From Bubalus kerabau (Eukaryota > Chordata > Mammalia > Artiodactyla > Bovidae), in NCBI RefSeq assembly GCF_029407905.1, contig NC_073627.1, positions 132,321,697 through 132,385,696 on the forward strand: DNA of 64,000 bases, read 5' to 3'. The notes under the pieces are model-generated. The model was not told where the DNA came from. It did no database searches and worked only from the letters and a program-made list of their open reading frames with translations. A program made the translations under genes and the position numbers. This document shows positions 10,765-21,390 of this stretch, one piece after another. The first letter of the stretch is position 1; each line of letters begins with the position of its first letter.

Positions 10765-12745
10765 TGCCAAACTCAGACTTAAACTGAAGAAAGTAGGGGA
10801 AACCACTAGACCATTAAGGTATGACCTAAATCAAATCCCTTATGATTATACAGTGGAATTGAGAAATAGATTTAAGGGACTAGATCTGATAGACAGAGTG
10901 CCTGATGAACTATGGATGGAGGTTTGTGGCACTGTACAGGAGACAGGGATGAAGACCATCCCCAAGAAAAACAAATGCAAAAAAGCAAAATGGCTGTCTA
11001 AGGAGGCCTTATAAATAGCTGTGAAAAGAAGAGAAGTCAAAGGCAAAGGAGAAAAGGAAAGATATACCCATTTGAATGCAGAGTTTCAAAGAATAGCAAG
11101 GAGAGAGAAGAAAGCCATCCTCAGTGATCAATGCAAAGAAATAGAGGTAAACAATAGAATGGGAAAGTCTAGAGATCTCTTCAAGAAAATTAGAAATACC
11201 AAGGGAACATTTCAGGCAAAGATGGACTCAATAAAGCACAGAAATGGTATGGACCTAACAGAAGCAGATGATATTAAGAAGAAGTGTCAAGAATACACAG
11301 AAGAACTGTACAAAAAAGACCTTCACGACCCAGATAATCACGATGGTGTGATCACTCACCTAGAGCCAGACATCCTAGAATGTGAAGTCAAGTGGGCCTT
11401 AGGAAGCATCACTATGAACAAAGCTAGTGGAGGTGATGGAATTCCAGTTGAGCTCTTTCAAATCCTAAAAGATGATGCTGTGAAAGTGCTGCACTCAATA
11501 TGCCAGCACATATGGAAAATGCAGCAGTGGCCACAGGACTGGAAAAGGTCAGTTTTCATTCCAATCCCGAAGAAAGGAAATGCCAAAGAATGCTCAAACC
11601 ACCACACAATTGCACTCATCTCACATTCTAGTAAAGTAATGCTCAAAATTCTCCAAGCCAAGCTTCAGCAGTACATGAACTGTGAAGTTCCAGATGTTCA
11701 AGCTGGCTTTAGAAAAGTTAGAGGAACCAGAGATGAAATTGCCAACATCTGCTGGATCATCGAAAAAGCAAGAGAGTTCCAAAAAACATCTACATCTGCT
11801 TTATTGATTATGCCAAAGCCTTTGTGTGGATCACAATAAACTGTGGAAAATTCTGAAAGAGATGTGAATACCAGACCACCTGATCTGCCTCTTGAGAAAT
11901 CTGTATGCAGGTCAGGAAGCAACAGTTAGAACTGGACATGGAACAACAGATTGGTTCCAAATAGGAAAATGAGTGCATCAGGGCTGTATATTGTCACTGT
12001 GCTTATTTAACTTATATGCAGAGTACATCATGAGAAACAGTGGGCTGGAAGAAGCACAAGCTGGAATCAAGATTGCCGGGAGAAATATCAATAACCTCAG
12101 ATATGCAGATAACACCACCCTTATGGCAGAAAGTGAAGACAAACTACAAAGCCTCTTGAGCAAAGTGAAAGAGGAGAGTGAAAAAGTTGGCTTAAAGCTC
12201 AACATTCAAAAAACAAAGATCATGGCATCCGGCCCTATCACTTCATGCCAAATCGATGGGGAAACAGTGAGAGAATTTATTTTTGGGGTCTCCAAAATCA
12301 CTGCACATGGTGACTGCAGCCATGAAAGTAAAAGACGCCTACTCCTTGGAAAGAAAGCTATGACCAACCTAGACAGCATATTAAAAAGCAGAGACATTAC
12401 TTTGCCAACAAAGGTCCGTCTAGTCAAGGCTATGGTTTTTCCAGTAGTCATGTATGGATGTGAGAGTTGAACTATAAAGAAAGCCGAGAAATTGATGCTT
12501 TTGAACTGTGGTGTTGGAGAAGACTCTTGAGAGTCCCTTGGACTGCAAGGAGAGCCAACCAGTCCATCCTAAAGGAGATCAGTCCTGGGTGTTCATTGGA
12601 AGGACTGATGTTGAAGCTGAAACTCCAATACTTTGGCTACCTGATACGAAGAGCTGACTCACTGGAAAAGACCCTGATGCTGGGAAAGATTGAAGCAGGA
12701 GGAGAAGGGGACGACAGAGGATGCATGGCTGGATTGCATCACTGA
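10765..12745 (+). pseudogene. BovB linker and reverse transcriptase, disrupted
   Basis: Open pieces carry LIAKLRLKLKKVGETTRPLR, NRMGKSRDLFKKIRNTKGTF, ASGGDGIPVELFQILKDDAV, DVQAGFRKVRGTRDEIANI, MHQGCILSLCLFN and LRYADNTTLMAESEDK. The RT catalytic YADD box is YADN at about 12104-12115. Breaks include the TAA at 11012-11014, a frameshift near 11820-11840, a stop in the IGK*VHQGC region near 11971 and a stop near 12470. The enzyme therefore cannot be made. Confidence 0.88.
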
Positions 12746-12867
12746 CTCAATGGACATGAGTTTGAGTAGGCTCCATGAGTTGATGATGGTCGGGGAGACC
12801 TGGCGTGATGCGGTCCGTGGATGGCAAAGAGTCGGACACGACTGAGTGACTGAACTGAACTGAACTG

Positions 12868-12880
12868 AATATAAATGGCA
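12868..12880 (+). repeat. Target-site duplication, right copy
   Basis: AATATAAATGGCA is identical to 9508-9520. The old L1 resumes immediately after it. Confidence 0.9.
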
Positions 12881-14130
12881 TTGTGTTTCAGATCCTTAAT
12901 TCCATTTGTAAATTGGTGATATATAGAAATGCAATTGATTTTGTATATTAACCTGTATTCTTTGGCTTTGTTATAACCACTTCTTAATTCCAGAAGTTCT
13001 TTTTTTCTATTCTTCCAGATTTTTTTTTTATAGAGATAATCCTGTCATCCATGAACAAAGACAGATTTTTCCTTCCTAATCTGTATCTTTTTAAATTTCC
13101 TTTTCTTGTTTAATTGTATTAAATAAGCTTCCAGTAGGATTTGGAAAAGGTGTTTTGAGAGGGAAAAATCATTGCCTAGTTCTTTATCTTAGTGGGAAAA
13201 CTTTGAATTTTTCACCAGTAAGTGTAGTGTTAGCTGTAAGTTTTTGTATATATTCTTTATCAAGTTGAGGGTGTTCACCTTTATTCCTAGTTTACCAGGA
13301 GTTTTTGCCATCAATAGGTGTTGGATTTTGTCAGATGCTTTTCTGCATGTATGCTTGTTGATATAAAGGATTATATAAATTGATTTTTGAATGTTAAACC
13401 AGCTCTGCATACCTGGGTCAAATTCTACTCGTTTGCAGTATGTAATTATTCTTGTACATTGTTGGATTTGATTGCTAATTTTTGTTGAGGATTTTGCATC
13501 TGTGTTCATGAGAAATATTGGTATGTAGGGTTTTTTTTCTTGTAGTATCTGTGACTGGTTTTTATATTGTGGTAATATTGGCCTCATGGAATAAGGCATA
13601 AATTATTCCCTCTGCTTTTATTTTCTAAAAGGGATTATGGAGAGGTGGCATGATTTCTTCCTTAAATGTTTCACAAAATTCACCAGTGAAGCCATTTGGA
13701 CTTGGTGCTTTCTGTTTTGGAAGGTTATTATTATATATTTTTTAAAAATATTTGAATTATTGTTTCAAATTCTTTATTAGATATAAATTGTATTTTCAAG
13801 GAATGGGTCCATTTCAACTAGATGATCAAATTTATGGACATAGTTTCTTATACTATTCCTTTATTATCCTTTTAATGTCTGTGGAATCTATATTTATGTC
13901 CTTAATTTCATTTCAGATATTAATAAGTTGTGGCTTTTTAATGTAAACTAGTCTGGCCAAAGGATTTACAGTTCTATTACTCTTTCAAAGAGTTAGTTGT
14001 TGGTTCATTGACTTTTCTCCATGACTTCCTATTTTCAAATTCATTGATTTCGGCTCTAAGAGGAAGGGTTTTCAAAACTGACTTTTTGTATTAGAGTTCC
14101 TGATTTTCTTGAAGTTCAAAATCAGATCAC
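12881..14130 (-). mobile_element. Old L1 (L1M type), ORF2 RT part
   Basis: This continues 7390-9507. The minus-strand frame 13189-13599 carries YIPIFLMNTDAKSSTKISNQ (cf. PISLMNIDAKILNKIL) and RVEFDPGMQSWFNIQKSI (cf. GFIPGMQGWFNIRKSI), clear L1 ORF2 RT blocks with many substitutions. The 5' boundary near 14130 is approximate. Confidence 0.75.
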
Positions 14131-14391
14131 TAGGCAGGAAGTACTTTTTATTAAAAGTACTTACCTAGCTAAATATTCTCTGCCATTTGGTTATCAGACT
14201 TTGGAATGCACTATTTTATAATTTAAACTTTTCTCAAAAAATATGCAAGGTATTTCACAGATGCAGTGATCTGAAAAAGGAAACTCTACCAGTATGAAAC
14301 CACTGTGGGGAACATGATGTATAATTTAATTAACAATGATTGTTTTGGATTTATACCAAAACCATACAGGCAATCTAGTAATAGTTTTAAT
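14131..14391. other. Unassigned AT-rich sequence
   Basis: No repeat was recognised. A short inverted repeat AAGTACTTTTTATTAAAAGTACTT at 14150-14173 could form a hairpin and is probably fortuitous. Confidence 0.35.
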
Positions 14392-14847
14392 TAATGGCTA
14401 TGGTTTTTCCTGTGGTCATGTATGGATGTGAGAGTTGGACTGTGAAGAAGGCTGAGCGCCGAAGAATTGATGCCTTTGAACTGTGGTGTTGGAGAAGACT
14501 CTTGAGAGTCCCTTGGACTGCAAGGAGATCCAACCAGTTCATTCTGAAGGAGATCAGCCCTGGGATTTCTTTGGAAGGAATGATGCTAAAGCTGAAAGCC
14601 CAGTACTTTGGCCACCTCATGCAAAGTGTTGACTCATTGGAAAAGACTCTGATGCTGGAAGGGATTGGGAGCAGGAGGAGAAGGGGACGACGGAGGATGA
14701 GATGGCTGGATGGCATCACTGACTCGATGGACGTGAGTCTGAGTGAACTCCGGGAGTTGGTGATGGACAGGGAGGCCTGGCGTACTGCGATTCATGGGGT
14801 CTCAAAGAGTCGGACACGACTGAGTGACTGAACTGAACTGAACTGAA
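14392..14847 (+). mobile_element. BovB 3' fragment, young
   Basis: This is the C-terminal 145-codon frame of the BovB ORF (MAMVFPVVMYGCESWTVKKA, FELWCWRRLLRVPWTARRSN) through the intact stop to the tail (TGACTGAACTGAACTGAACT). It is 5' truncated. Confidence 0.9.
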
Positions 14848-15004
14848 TTTGCTATGTTGCAGCACTAAAATTAATGACAGACTGTTCTTATAATGTTGCT
14901 ATTTGATTTACAGTGAAAAGTGAAAATTTCAACCCTGAAGAATAATTTTACATGCAACTTTCAGGCCTAGATTTATTTGTTAAAAGGAGCCTAAAGAAGT
15001 AAAA

Positions 15005-15628
15005 GAAGGCTGAGCATCGAAGAATTGATGCTTTTGAAAACTTAAGATCATGGCATCCTGTCCCATCGCTTCATGGCAAATAGACGTGGAAACAATGGAA
15101 ACGGTGAGAGACTTTATTTTTTTGGGCTCCAAAATCACTGCAGATGGTGACTACAGCCATGAAATTAAAAGACTCTTACTCCTTGGCATTATCCAGCAGT
15201 CATATATGGATGTGAGATTTGGACTATAAAGAAAGCTGAGTACCGAAGAATTGATGCTTTTGAACTGTGGTGTTGGAGAAGACTCGTGAGAGTCCCTTGG
15301 ACTGCAAGGAGACCCAACCAGTCCATCCTAAAGGAGATCTGTCCTGGGTGTTCATTGGAAAGACTTATGTTGAAGCTGAAACTCCAGTAACTTGGCCACC
15401 TGATGTGAAGAGCTGACTCATTTGAAAAGACCCTGATGCTGGGAAAGATTGAGGGCAGGAGGAGAAGGGGATGACAGAGGATGAGATGGTTGGAAGGCAT
15501 CACTGACTCAATGGACATGAGTTTGAGTAAACTCTGGGAGTTGGTGATGGACAGGGAGCCCTGGCATGCTGCAGTCCATGGGGTCGCAAAGAGTAGCATA
15601 TGAATGAGCAGCTGAACTGAACTGATAA
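15005..15628 (+). mobile_element. Rearranged BovB 3' fragment
   Basis: It starts with a piece from late in the ORF (GAAGGCTGAGCATCGAAGAA, 15005-15040), then jumps back to an earlier part (AAGATCATGGCATCC). It then lacks about 85 bp at CTCCTTGG|CATTATCCAGCAG (~15186) and runs on to the 3' end. The reading frame is broken. Confidence 0.85.
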
Positions 15629-15721
15629 GCAAGTGTCTTCATTAAAGAAAGGAGTGTTTATGACTTGATGAAATGATTATGATGCAAAATTAGGGAGGGA
15701 AATAATATTTATTTGTAATTG

Positions 15722-15978
15722 AAGGACCGATACTGAAGCTGAAGCTCCAATACTTTGCCCACCTGATGCGAAGAGGTGACTCATTAGAAAAGACCCTGAT
15801 GCTGGGAAAGGTTGGAAGCAGGAGGAGAAGGACGAGTCAGAGGATGAGATGGTTGGATGGCATCACTGACTCAATGGACATGAGTTTGAGCAAGCTCCGG
15901 GAGATGGTGAAGAACAGGGCAGTCTGGTATGCTGCAGTCCATGGGGTCGCAGAGTCAGACATGACTGAGGAACTGAAC
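15722..15978 (+). mobile_element. Short BovB 3' fragment
   Basis: It runs from ACTGAAGCTGAAGCTCCAAT to GACATGACTGAGGAACTGAA and retains only the last ~80 codons and the 3' end. Confidence 0.85.
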
Positions 15979-16143
15979 AGCAAAGAAGTCAAAATAAAAG
16001 TGCTCATCTTTGAACTCTGCTGATGGCTATGCATAATACATATGCATGTGTGAATTAAATAAATTAACCAGGAACATGGTCTAATGCTCCCTTTCTGACT
16101 TTGTTCTGGCAAAGATATAAATATGTTTTACTATTAGAAAAAT

Positions 16144-16352
16144 AAAAGTGTTAGTTGCTCAGTTGTGTCTGACTCTTTGTGAACCCATAAACTGTAGCCC
16201 ACCATGCTCCTCTGTCTGTGGAATTTTCCAGGCAAGAATACTGGAGTGGGTGACCATTCCCTTCTCCAGAGGATCTTCCCAGCCCGGAGAAGGAACCCAG
16301 GTCTTGTGCATTGCAAGTACATTCTTTACTGTCTGAGCCACCAAGGATGCTC
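16144..16352 (-). mobile_element. Bov-tA SINE
   Basis: Antisense A unit (CTCAGTTGTGTCTGACTCTT) plus tRNA-derived head (GTCTGAGCCACCAAGGATGC). Confidence 0.85.
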
Positions 16353-17797
16353 TACTATTAGAATGCATAACTCATTGGAAAAAGCAAGAAATTAGAAATC
16401 ACCTCTGCTGTCCTCCACCCTATTTCCTATCAGAGTGGGCATTGAGGGTCATGAAATTAAACAACTGGATCTAGTATAGTTATGCAAGCTCATGGCATGC
16501 GGAAAGGTGCCAAAGGTAGACCCACATTGGGTAGCTGCAGATATGAACACACTGGGACCTGCTGCAGCACATATTTTTGGGAGCAAGTGAGGGTGGTGGC
16601 AGATGAACTGAAGCTGGAAAATTATGCAAGGGTCCATAGAGTGTCCTGCATACCAGTCTTATAAGCTTAGAATGTCCTGTAGATTCCAAGGGTTCATCAA
16701 CTCCTCTGCACTGTGTGTGTAGCTGAGGGCTAGAAATTGGCCAGTGCCCCCAGAACAGTTGGCTAAATTCAGAGCTGGAGTCCAAAGTAGTGAAGACATG
16801 GATTTGGAATCTGCATGAAGATGGAACCCCAGTTATGTGAATTAAGCACACCACACTGCTCTTTTCATTCCAGGGAGTATGCCTGGTTATTACGAAGTGG
16901 TTATTATTAAAAGTGGTTATTATGAAGAGAAATAAACTTACTTTAGCCTATCTAACTGTAATATTATCTATTTTCACTTGTTAATTCTTCTAAGTTTATT
17001 ACTTGTACTCACTTCTTTTTCCTGCCTAGGTGGTAAATAGTTGTACTTATCAATTGTTTTGCTATCTCATTTGTTAAAAACAATTGTTCATGAATAATTC
17101 TTGTAGCTTTGAAGCATTTCAGGATTCATCCTTATTGGGGGATAGAAACAGTATTTATCAGAACATTGATAAGAATGATATTCAGTGGAAATAAAATATT
17201 TTTTAATAATTACAGAAAAAAATTAAATTGGGTCTTTACAATTTTGTCTCCAGGAATTATAGCATAAAATACAGACATTTCAGATAGAAAACAGTAGTTA
17301 GGGAGATTTTGGGTGGCATCTGAGCCTTCACATTGCTTGAATATAATTTATTTAGAAACACAGTGAATGCATGGGAAGCATATACAGAGTTGCTCTTCTA
17401 TGTAATGGGACATGGTCATATATTTTGATCATGTGCATTCTTAGAGTCGACTGTGTGAAATTGAATTGGAACAATTAGGGTTGTAAAGAAAGCTATTACT
17501 TTTAAAATTGTTTCTCAAAAAAAATATTGTATCACAAAAGTGATAACATCTCACTCTTTTTTAAAAAGACTAAGATTCATATGGTTTCTTTTGAACAAAT
17601 AATAAAAAATGAAAATATGACTTGAAACTCTGAATGCTGCCTTATATATCTTTCTATGGAGAAAATATGCTTATAGACTATTTTGAAGAAGTTTATTTGA
17701 TGACTTGTGTTACCATACTGAAAGTAATAAAAACAAATACTTTAGTCCTCATAGAAACTCTATAGTTGTATGATTTCCTTTTGTCCAGTTGTATGAT
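16353..17797. other. Unassigned intronic sequence
   Basis: 16449-16870 is less AT-rich and has a 124-codon antisense open frame (16480-16854) with no family motif. It could be an old LTR or transposon remnant but nothing decisive is visible. The remainder is AT-rich with no recognisable element. Confidence 0.4.
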
Positions 17798-17930
17798 TCA
17801 GTTGTGTAACATCCTCATTGTACAGATGATAAAACTGAAGCATAGGGAAGGCCACTGACATCCCAATAGTAGGCAGCTTGGTAAATGCCAAACCCACACC
17901 CCATCTGCCTCCAGAATCCACACTTGGTCC
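17798..17930 (-). repeat. MIR SINE, antisense
   Basis: The order CATTGTACAGATGATAAAAC, TGAAGCATAGGGAAG, CAGCTTGGTAAATGCC follows the antisense MIR core and tail. Confidence 0.6.
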
Positions 17931-18111
17931 TTGTTAGGTTTACAATTCAGTAAGGAGGGATCCCAAAATGGTGAGATGAGAAGGATGTGCCTAATTAGTG
18001 GGGAGCATCTGGCCAGACTTAGAAAGAAAGCTGTTCTGGGGTGAGGTGGAAGCTGGGAAAGGAGCAGGCTTGCCAAGTTAAGCAGTTGATGGAAATAATC
18101 CTCACTTACCC

Positions 18112-18230
18112 TCAAACAGCTTTGTGACTTTGAGGAGGTTACTTAGATCCCAGGAACCCCTTTATTTAAAGGAGGAAATGATGCAGGCTCCATCTCCTCA
18201 ACAGGCTGTCACCCCTGAGAAGCTGTAGTG
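18112..18230 (+). repeat. MIR SINE fragment
   Basis: AGCTTTGTGACTTTGAGGAG GTTACTTAG follows the MIR consensus around the 'GTGTGACCTTGGGCAAG' box. Confidence 0.5.
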
Positions 18231-18969
18231 TTAACATTTGAGTTAGCACAGCTGACTATGGATTGTGTTTGATCCCCATCTTCTGGAATTTTCTGAAAAA
18301 TGTCCCAGTAATAATAATGTTCCAGTAATGTCTTAACAGCTTTGTACCTATAATGCACACACTCACTGTGGGAGATTCTTTGCTCTTCTTTGTGTCATGG
18401 ATCCTTCTGTCACTTGGCTGAAGCTGTGACGGCTTTTCAGAGCAATGCTTGTAAATGCATAAAATGTATACATCTGGTTACAAAGTAAATAGTTATATTG
18501 AGATGCTGATATCAATATATTAGAAATTATAATATGTCTTCTTAATTATTAGAGCATTAAATACCAAGATCTAGTGGTGATTTTAATAAATACTGTTATT
18601 TTGAAGTAAGGAGGACCATAAACAATATTTCTAGGTATCTGTAACTTATGTTGGAACAAATGCATAGCACTGCAGAATACAGTCTCTTTTGTCTACATTT
18701 GTGATTGAAGAATATGCTAAAATTTAGCTAGAGGTTAGTGAAAATTAAGATGTAATATTTTCTTTTCATTTTAACAGACCTGCTAAATCATATCTGTACT
18801 GCATGTTCTTAAGAACCCTTGAACTGTGTGGTTCAGTGTTTCAAGTTCTATGAAAAACCCTCCTGGGCTTTTGATTGAACTTCTAATGAATCTTCAGTTC
18901 AAACTAGGGAAAACTGATACCTTAGAAATATTGTCTTCCTATTTGCGATCACTGGAGTCTGAGCTTATG
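18231..18969. other. Unassigned AT-rich intron
   Basis: There is no gene or clear repeat. Confidence 0.4.
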
Positions 18970-19968
18970 TTCAGTTCAGTTCAGTTCAGTTGCTCAGTCA
19001 TGTCCTACTCTTTGTGACTCCATGAATTGCAGCACGCCAGGCCTCCCTGTCCATCACCAACTCCTGGAGTTCACTCAAACTCATGTCCATTGAGTCAGTG
19101 ATGCCATCCAGTCATCTCATCCTCTGTTGTCCCCTTCTTCCTCCTGCCCCCAATCCCTCCCAGCATCAGAGTCTTTTCCAGTGAGTCAACTCTTCTCATG
19201 AGGTGGCCAAAGTATTGGAGTTTCAGCTTTAGCATCAGTCCTTCCAATGAACACCCAGGACTGATCTCCTTTAGGATGGACTGGTTGGATGTCCTTGCAG
19301 TCCAAGGGACTCTCAAGAGTCTTCTCCAACACCACAGTTCAAAAGCATCAGTTCTTTGGCACTCAGCTTTTTTATAGTCCAACTCTCACATCCATATATG
19401 ACTACTGGAAAAACTGTAGCCTTGACTAGACAGACATTTGTTGGTGGCAAAGCAGTGTCTCTGCTTTTTAATATGCTGTCTAGGTTGGTCAGAACTTTCC
19501 ATCCAAGGAGTGTCTTTTAATTTCATGGTTGCACTCACCATCTGCAGTAATTTTGGAGCCCCCCAAAATAAAGTCTGTCACTGCTTCCATTGTTTCCCCA
19601 TCTGGCATGAAGTGATAGGACCAGATGCCATGATCTTAGTTTCCTGAATGTTGAGTTTTAAGCCAAGTTTTTCACTCTCTTCTTTCACCTTCATCAAGAG
19701 GTTCTTTAGTTCTTCTTCACTTCCTGCCATAAGGGTGGTGTCATCTGCATATCTGAGGTTATTGATATTTCTCCTGGCAATCTTGATTCCAGCTTGTGTT
19801 TCTTCCAGCCCAGCGTTTCTCATGATGTACTCTGCATATAAGTTAAATAAGCAGGGTGACAATATACAGCCTTGATGTACTCCTTTTCCTATTTGGAACC
19901 AATCTATTGTCCCATGTCCAGTTCTAACTGTTGCTTCCTGACCTGTGTGTAGGTTTCTCAATAGGCAG
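18970..19968 (-). mobile_element. BovB LINE, 3' portion, split by an LTR
   Basis: The antisense 3' tail TTCAGTTCAGTTCAGTTC is at the left, followed by antisense RT coding sequence (GLEETQAGIKIARRNINNLR, YADDTTLMAGSEEE, and ELWCWRRLLRVPWTARTSNQ). The copy resumes for ~25 bp beyond the LTR (20770-20796). It is very similar to 21391-22400. Confidence 0.9.
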
Positions 19969-20769
19969 TGCAGGAGTCTAGCTCCAGCAGCCAGGGAATC
20001 AGCCTGAAGGGGTGAGTGGTGTCGGCGGACGATGATGTAACCTCTGACTCATAGTACGGAACTACATGTTTATTTCAAGCTTCAGGTTATCTTTTATACT
20101 TTGACAAAAGCATTAGTTCAGAGGTTTGACATTTTCAGTTTCCCCCACCCAGATTTACTGTCTCCAGAAATCACTGTTGTCATTCAAACAGATTTCCTGC
20201 TTCAGGGATTCTCTCAGAATCTGCTTTACTATCTATTATCTACTTTCTCTTATGTGTCCTATACTTAACTTGTGATTACATTATAATTCATGCTACATTC
20301 CTCATTTTATTTATCTTTCTAAATCCTGTTTGCCCCTAGCATCTTAAGATCACTATCTCCTAAAAAGGCTTCTAGCTAGTCTTAATTATTCCTAAACCCT
20401 AAACTCAACAAACTTCTTTTGCCATAAATATTTCCCTCACCAACAGGTCTCAGATAACAATCCTTCCCATGGCCTCAAGCTGCGGCCTACGTGCTCATCC
20501 TGGGACATTCTTTGTAAAGATCCTTGAACAAATGTCAATGGTTACTTTATAGATTATTTTCTGGGTGCAACTGTAGAAGGCTTTGTGCTTTCTCATGCTT
20601 CTCTCAAGCACCTTAACATTCTTTACAGCCAACTCAACCGAAGAAAGGAAAGAACAAGTCAGAATCACAAGGCCTAACTCCTTCACCCGGGACCGTGCCT
20701 GCAAGATGAGGAGAGGGGGTTGAGGCTGTGACTCCATTTTGTCAGTAATGCCTAACGCGGCTCCTGACA
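19969..20769 (-). mobile_element. Solo LTR of an endogenous retrovirus (class II/ERVK-like)
   Basis: The 801-bp element starts TG and ends CA, with short imperfect inverted ends (TGCAGGAG / TGTCAGGAG read inward). It is flanked by perfect 6-bp duplications AGGCAG (19963-19968 and 20770-20775); 6 bp is usual for class II elements. On the minus strand it has a TATAAAA box (20092-20098) and an AATAAA signal (20069-20074). No internal genes accompany it, so it arose by LTR-LTR recombination. It lies inside a BovB and is therefore younger than that BovB. Confidence 0.85.
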
Positions 20770-21190
20770 AGGCAGGTTAGGTGGGCTGGTAGTTATTCTT
20801 TAATGTCTTTCAGTACAATTTTTATCATAATCTCCATAAATGTCTTGCAAATTCTGTAAGATTCATTCTTAGGTATTTTATACGTTTTGCTACCATTTTC
20901 TATTCTATTTAATTTATTTTCTAACTATGAATGAATGTAGAAATGTAATCAGCTTTTGTATAAGGAACTGTGACGCTAGCCCATGACTTTCAGAATTTCT
21001 ACCTATATAATTATAACATCCGGAAATGATAACAGTTCCTTTTTTCCCGCCAACTTTGTGCTTTTATTTTTTAAATTTTCTATTATGTCCTAATAGGACT
21101 TTTAGTGCAGTGTTCAATAGAAACAGTGGTTAAGGTGTTCTTTCTGACTTTCAAGAAAATACTTTTAATATTTTCCCATTGAGGAGTATT
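20770..21190 (-). mobile_element. BovB 5' remnant (to ~20796), then old L1 fragment
   Basis: GGCAGGTTAGGTGGGCTGG completes the BovB interrupted by the LTR. The following ATTCTTAGGTATTTTATACG-type sequence resembles antisense old L1 ORF2. Confidence 0.55.
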
Positions 21191-21368
21191 TGTGCTGGAG
21201 CCAATTTTAGGCAGCTATCAATACCTAATCATTAATTTTCAGTGAATTTTTTATGAAAATAGAATCATTATAAATTAAATTACTTATTAATTTAGTAATT
21301 AATTAAATTAGCATAATAAAGTAAATCATATAAAAACAAAGTAATACATTCTGAAAGTTTGACGTTTC
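21191..21368. other. AT-rich unassigned sequence
   Basis: Runs of TTAATTAATTAAATTA-like bases are present. No element is recognised. Confidence 0.35.
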
Positions 21369-21390
21369 CTACTTTATTTTGTGGCATCTT
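21369..21390 (+). repeat. Target-site duplication (22 bp), left
   Basis: It begins CTACTTTATTTTGTGG and matches 23288-23309 at 21 of 22 positions (G versus A at the 13th base). Confidence 0.88.

Larger units (their letters stand above)
9521..12867 (+). mobile_element. Near full-length BovB LINE with inverted 5' half (twin-primed)
   Basis: At about 3.35 kb this is close to the usual ~3.2 kb BovB length. 9521-~10760 is on the minus strand: the 5'UTR and endonuclease. ~10751-12867 is on the plus strand: linker, RT and 3' end (GACTGAGTGACTGAACTGAA). The two halves meet in BovB coordinates at the same point: both carry AACTCCTTATTGCC, so almost nothing is lost. Perfect 13-bp TSDs show one insertion event. 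The reading frame carries several stops and frameshifts. Confidence 0.93.

Noticed and set aside
14150..14173. Short perfect-looking hairpin as a regulatory element
   Set aside because: AT-rich palindromes this short are expected by chance in such sequence.
16480..16854. 124-codon minus frame as a host gene
   Set aside because: No family motif, no splice or promoter context, overlapping open frame on the other strand.
20495..20770. 91-codon minus frame starting MSGAALGITDKMES
   Set aside because: It lies entirely within the solo LTR and starts at its terminus. It is an LTR artefact, not a gene.
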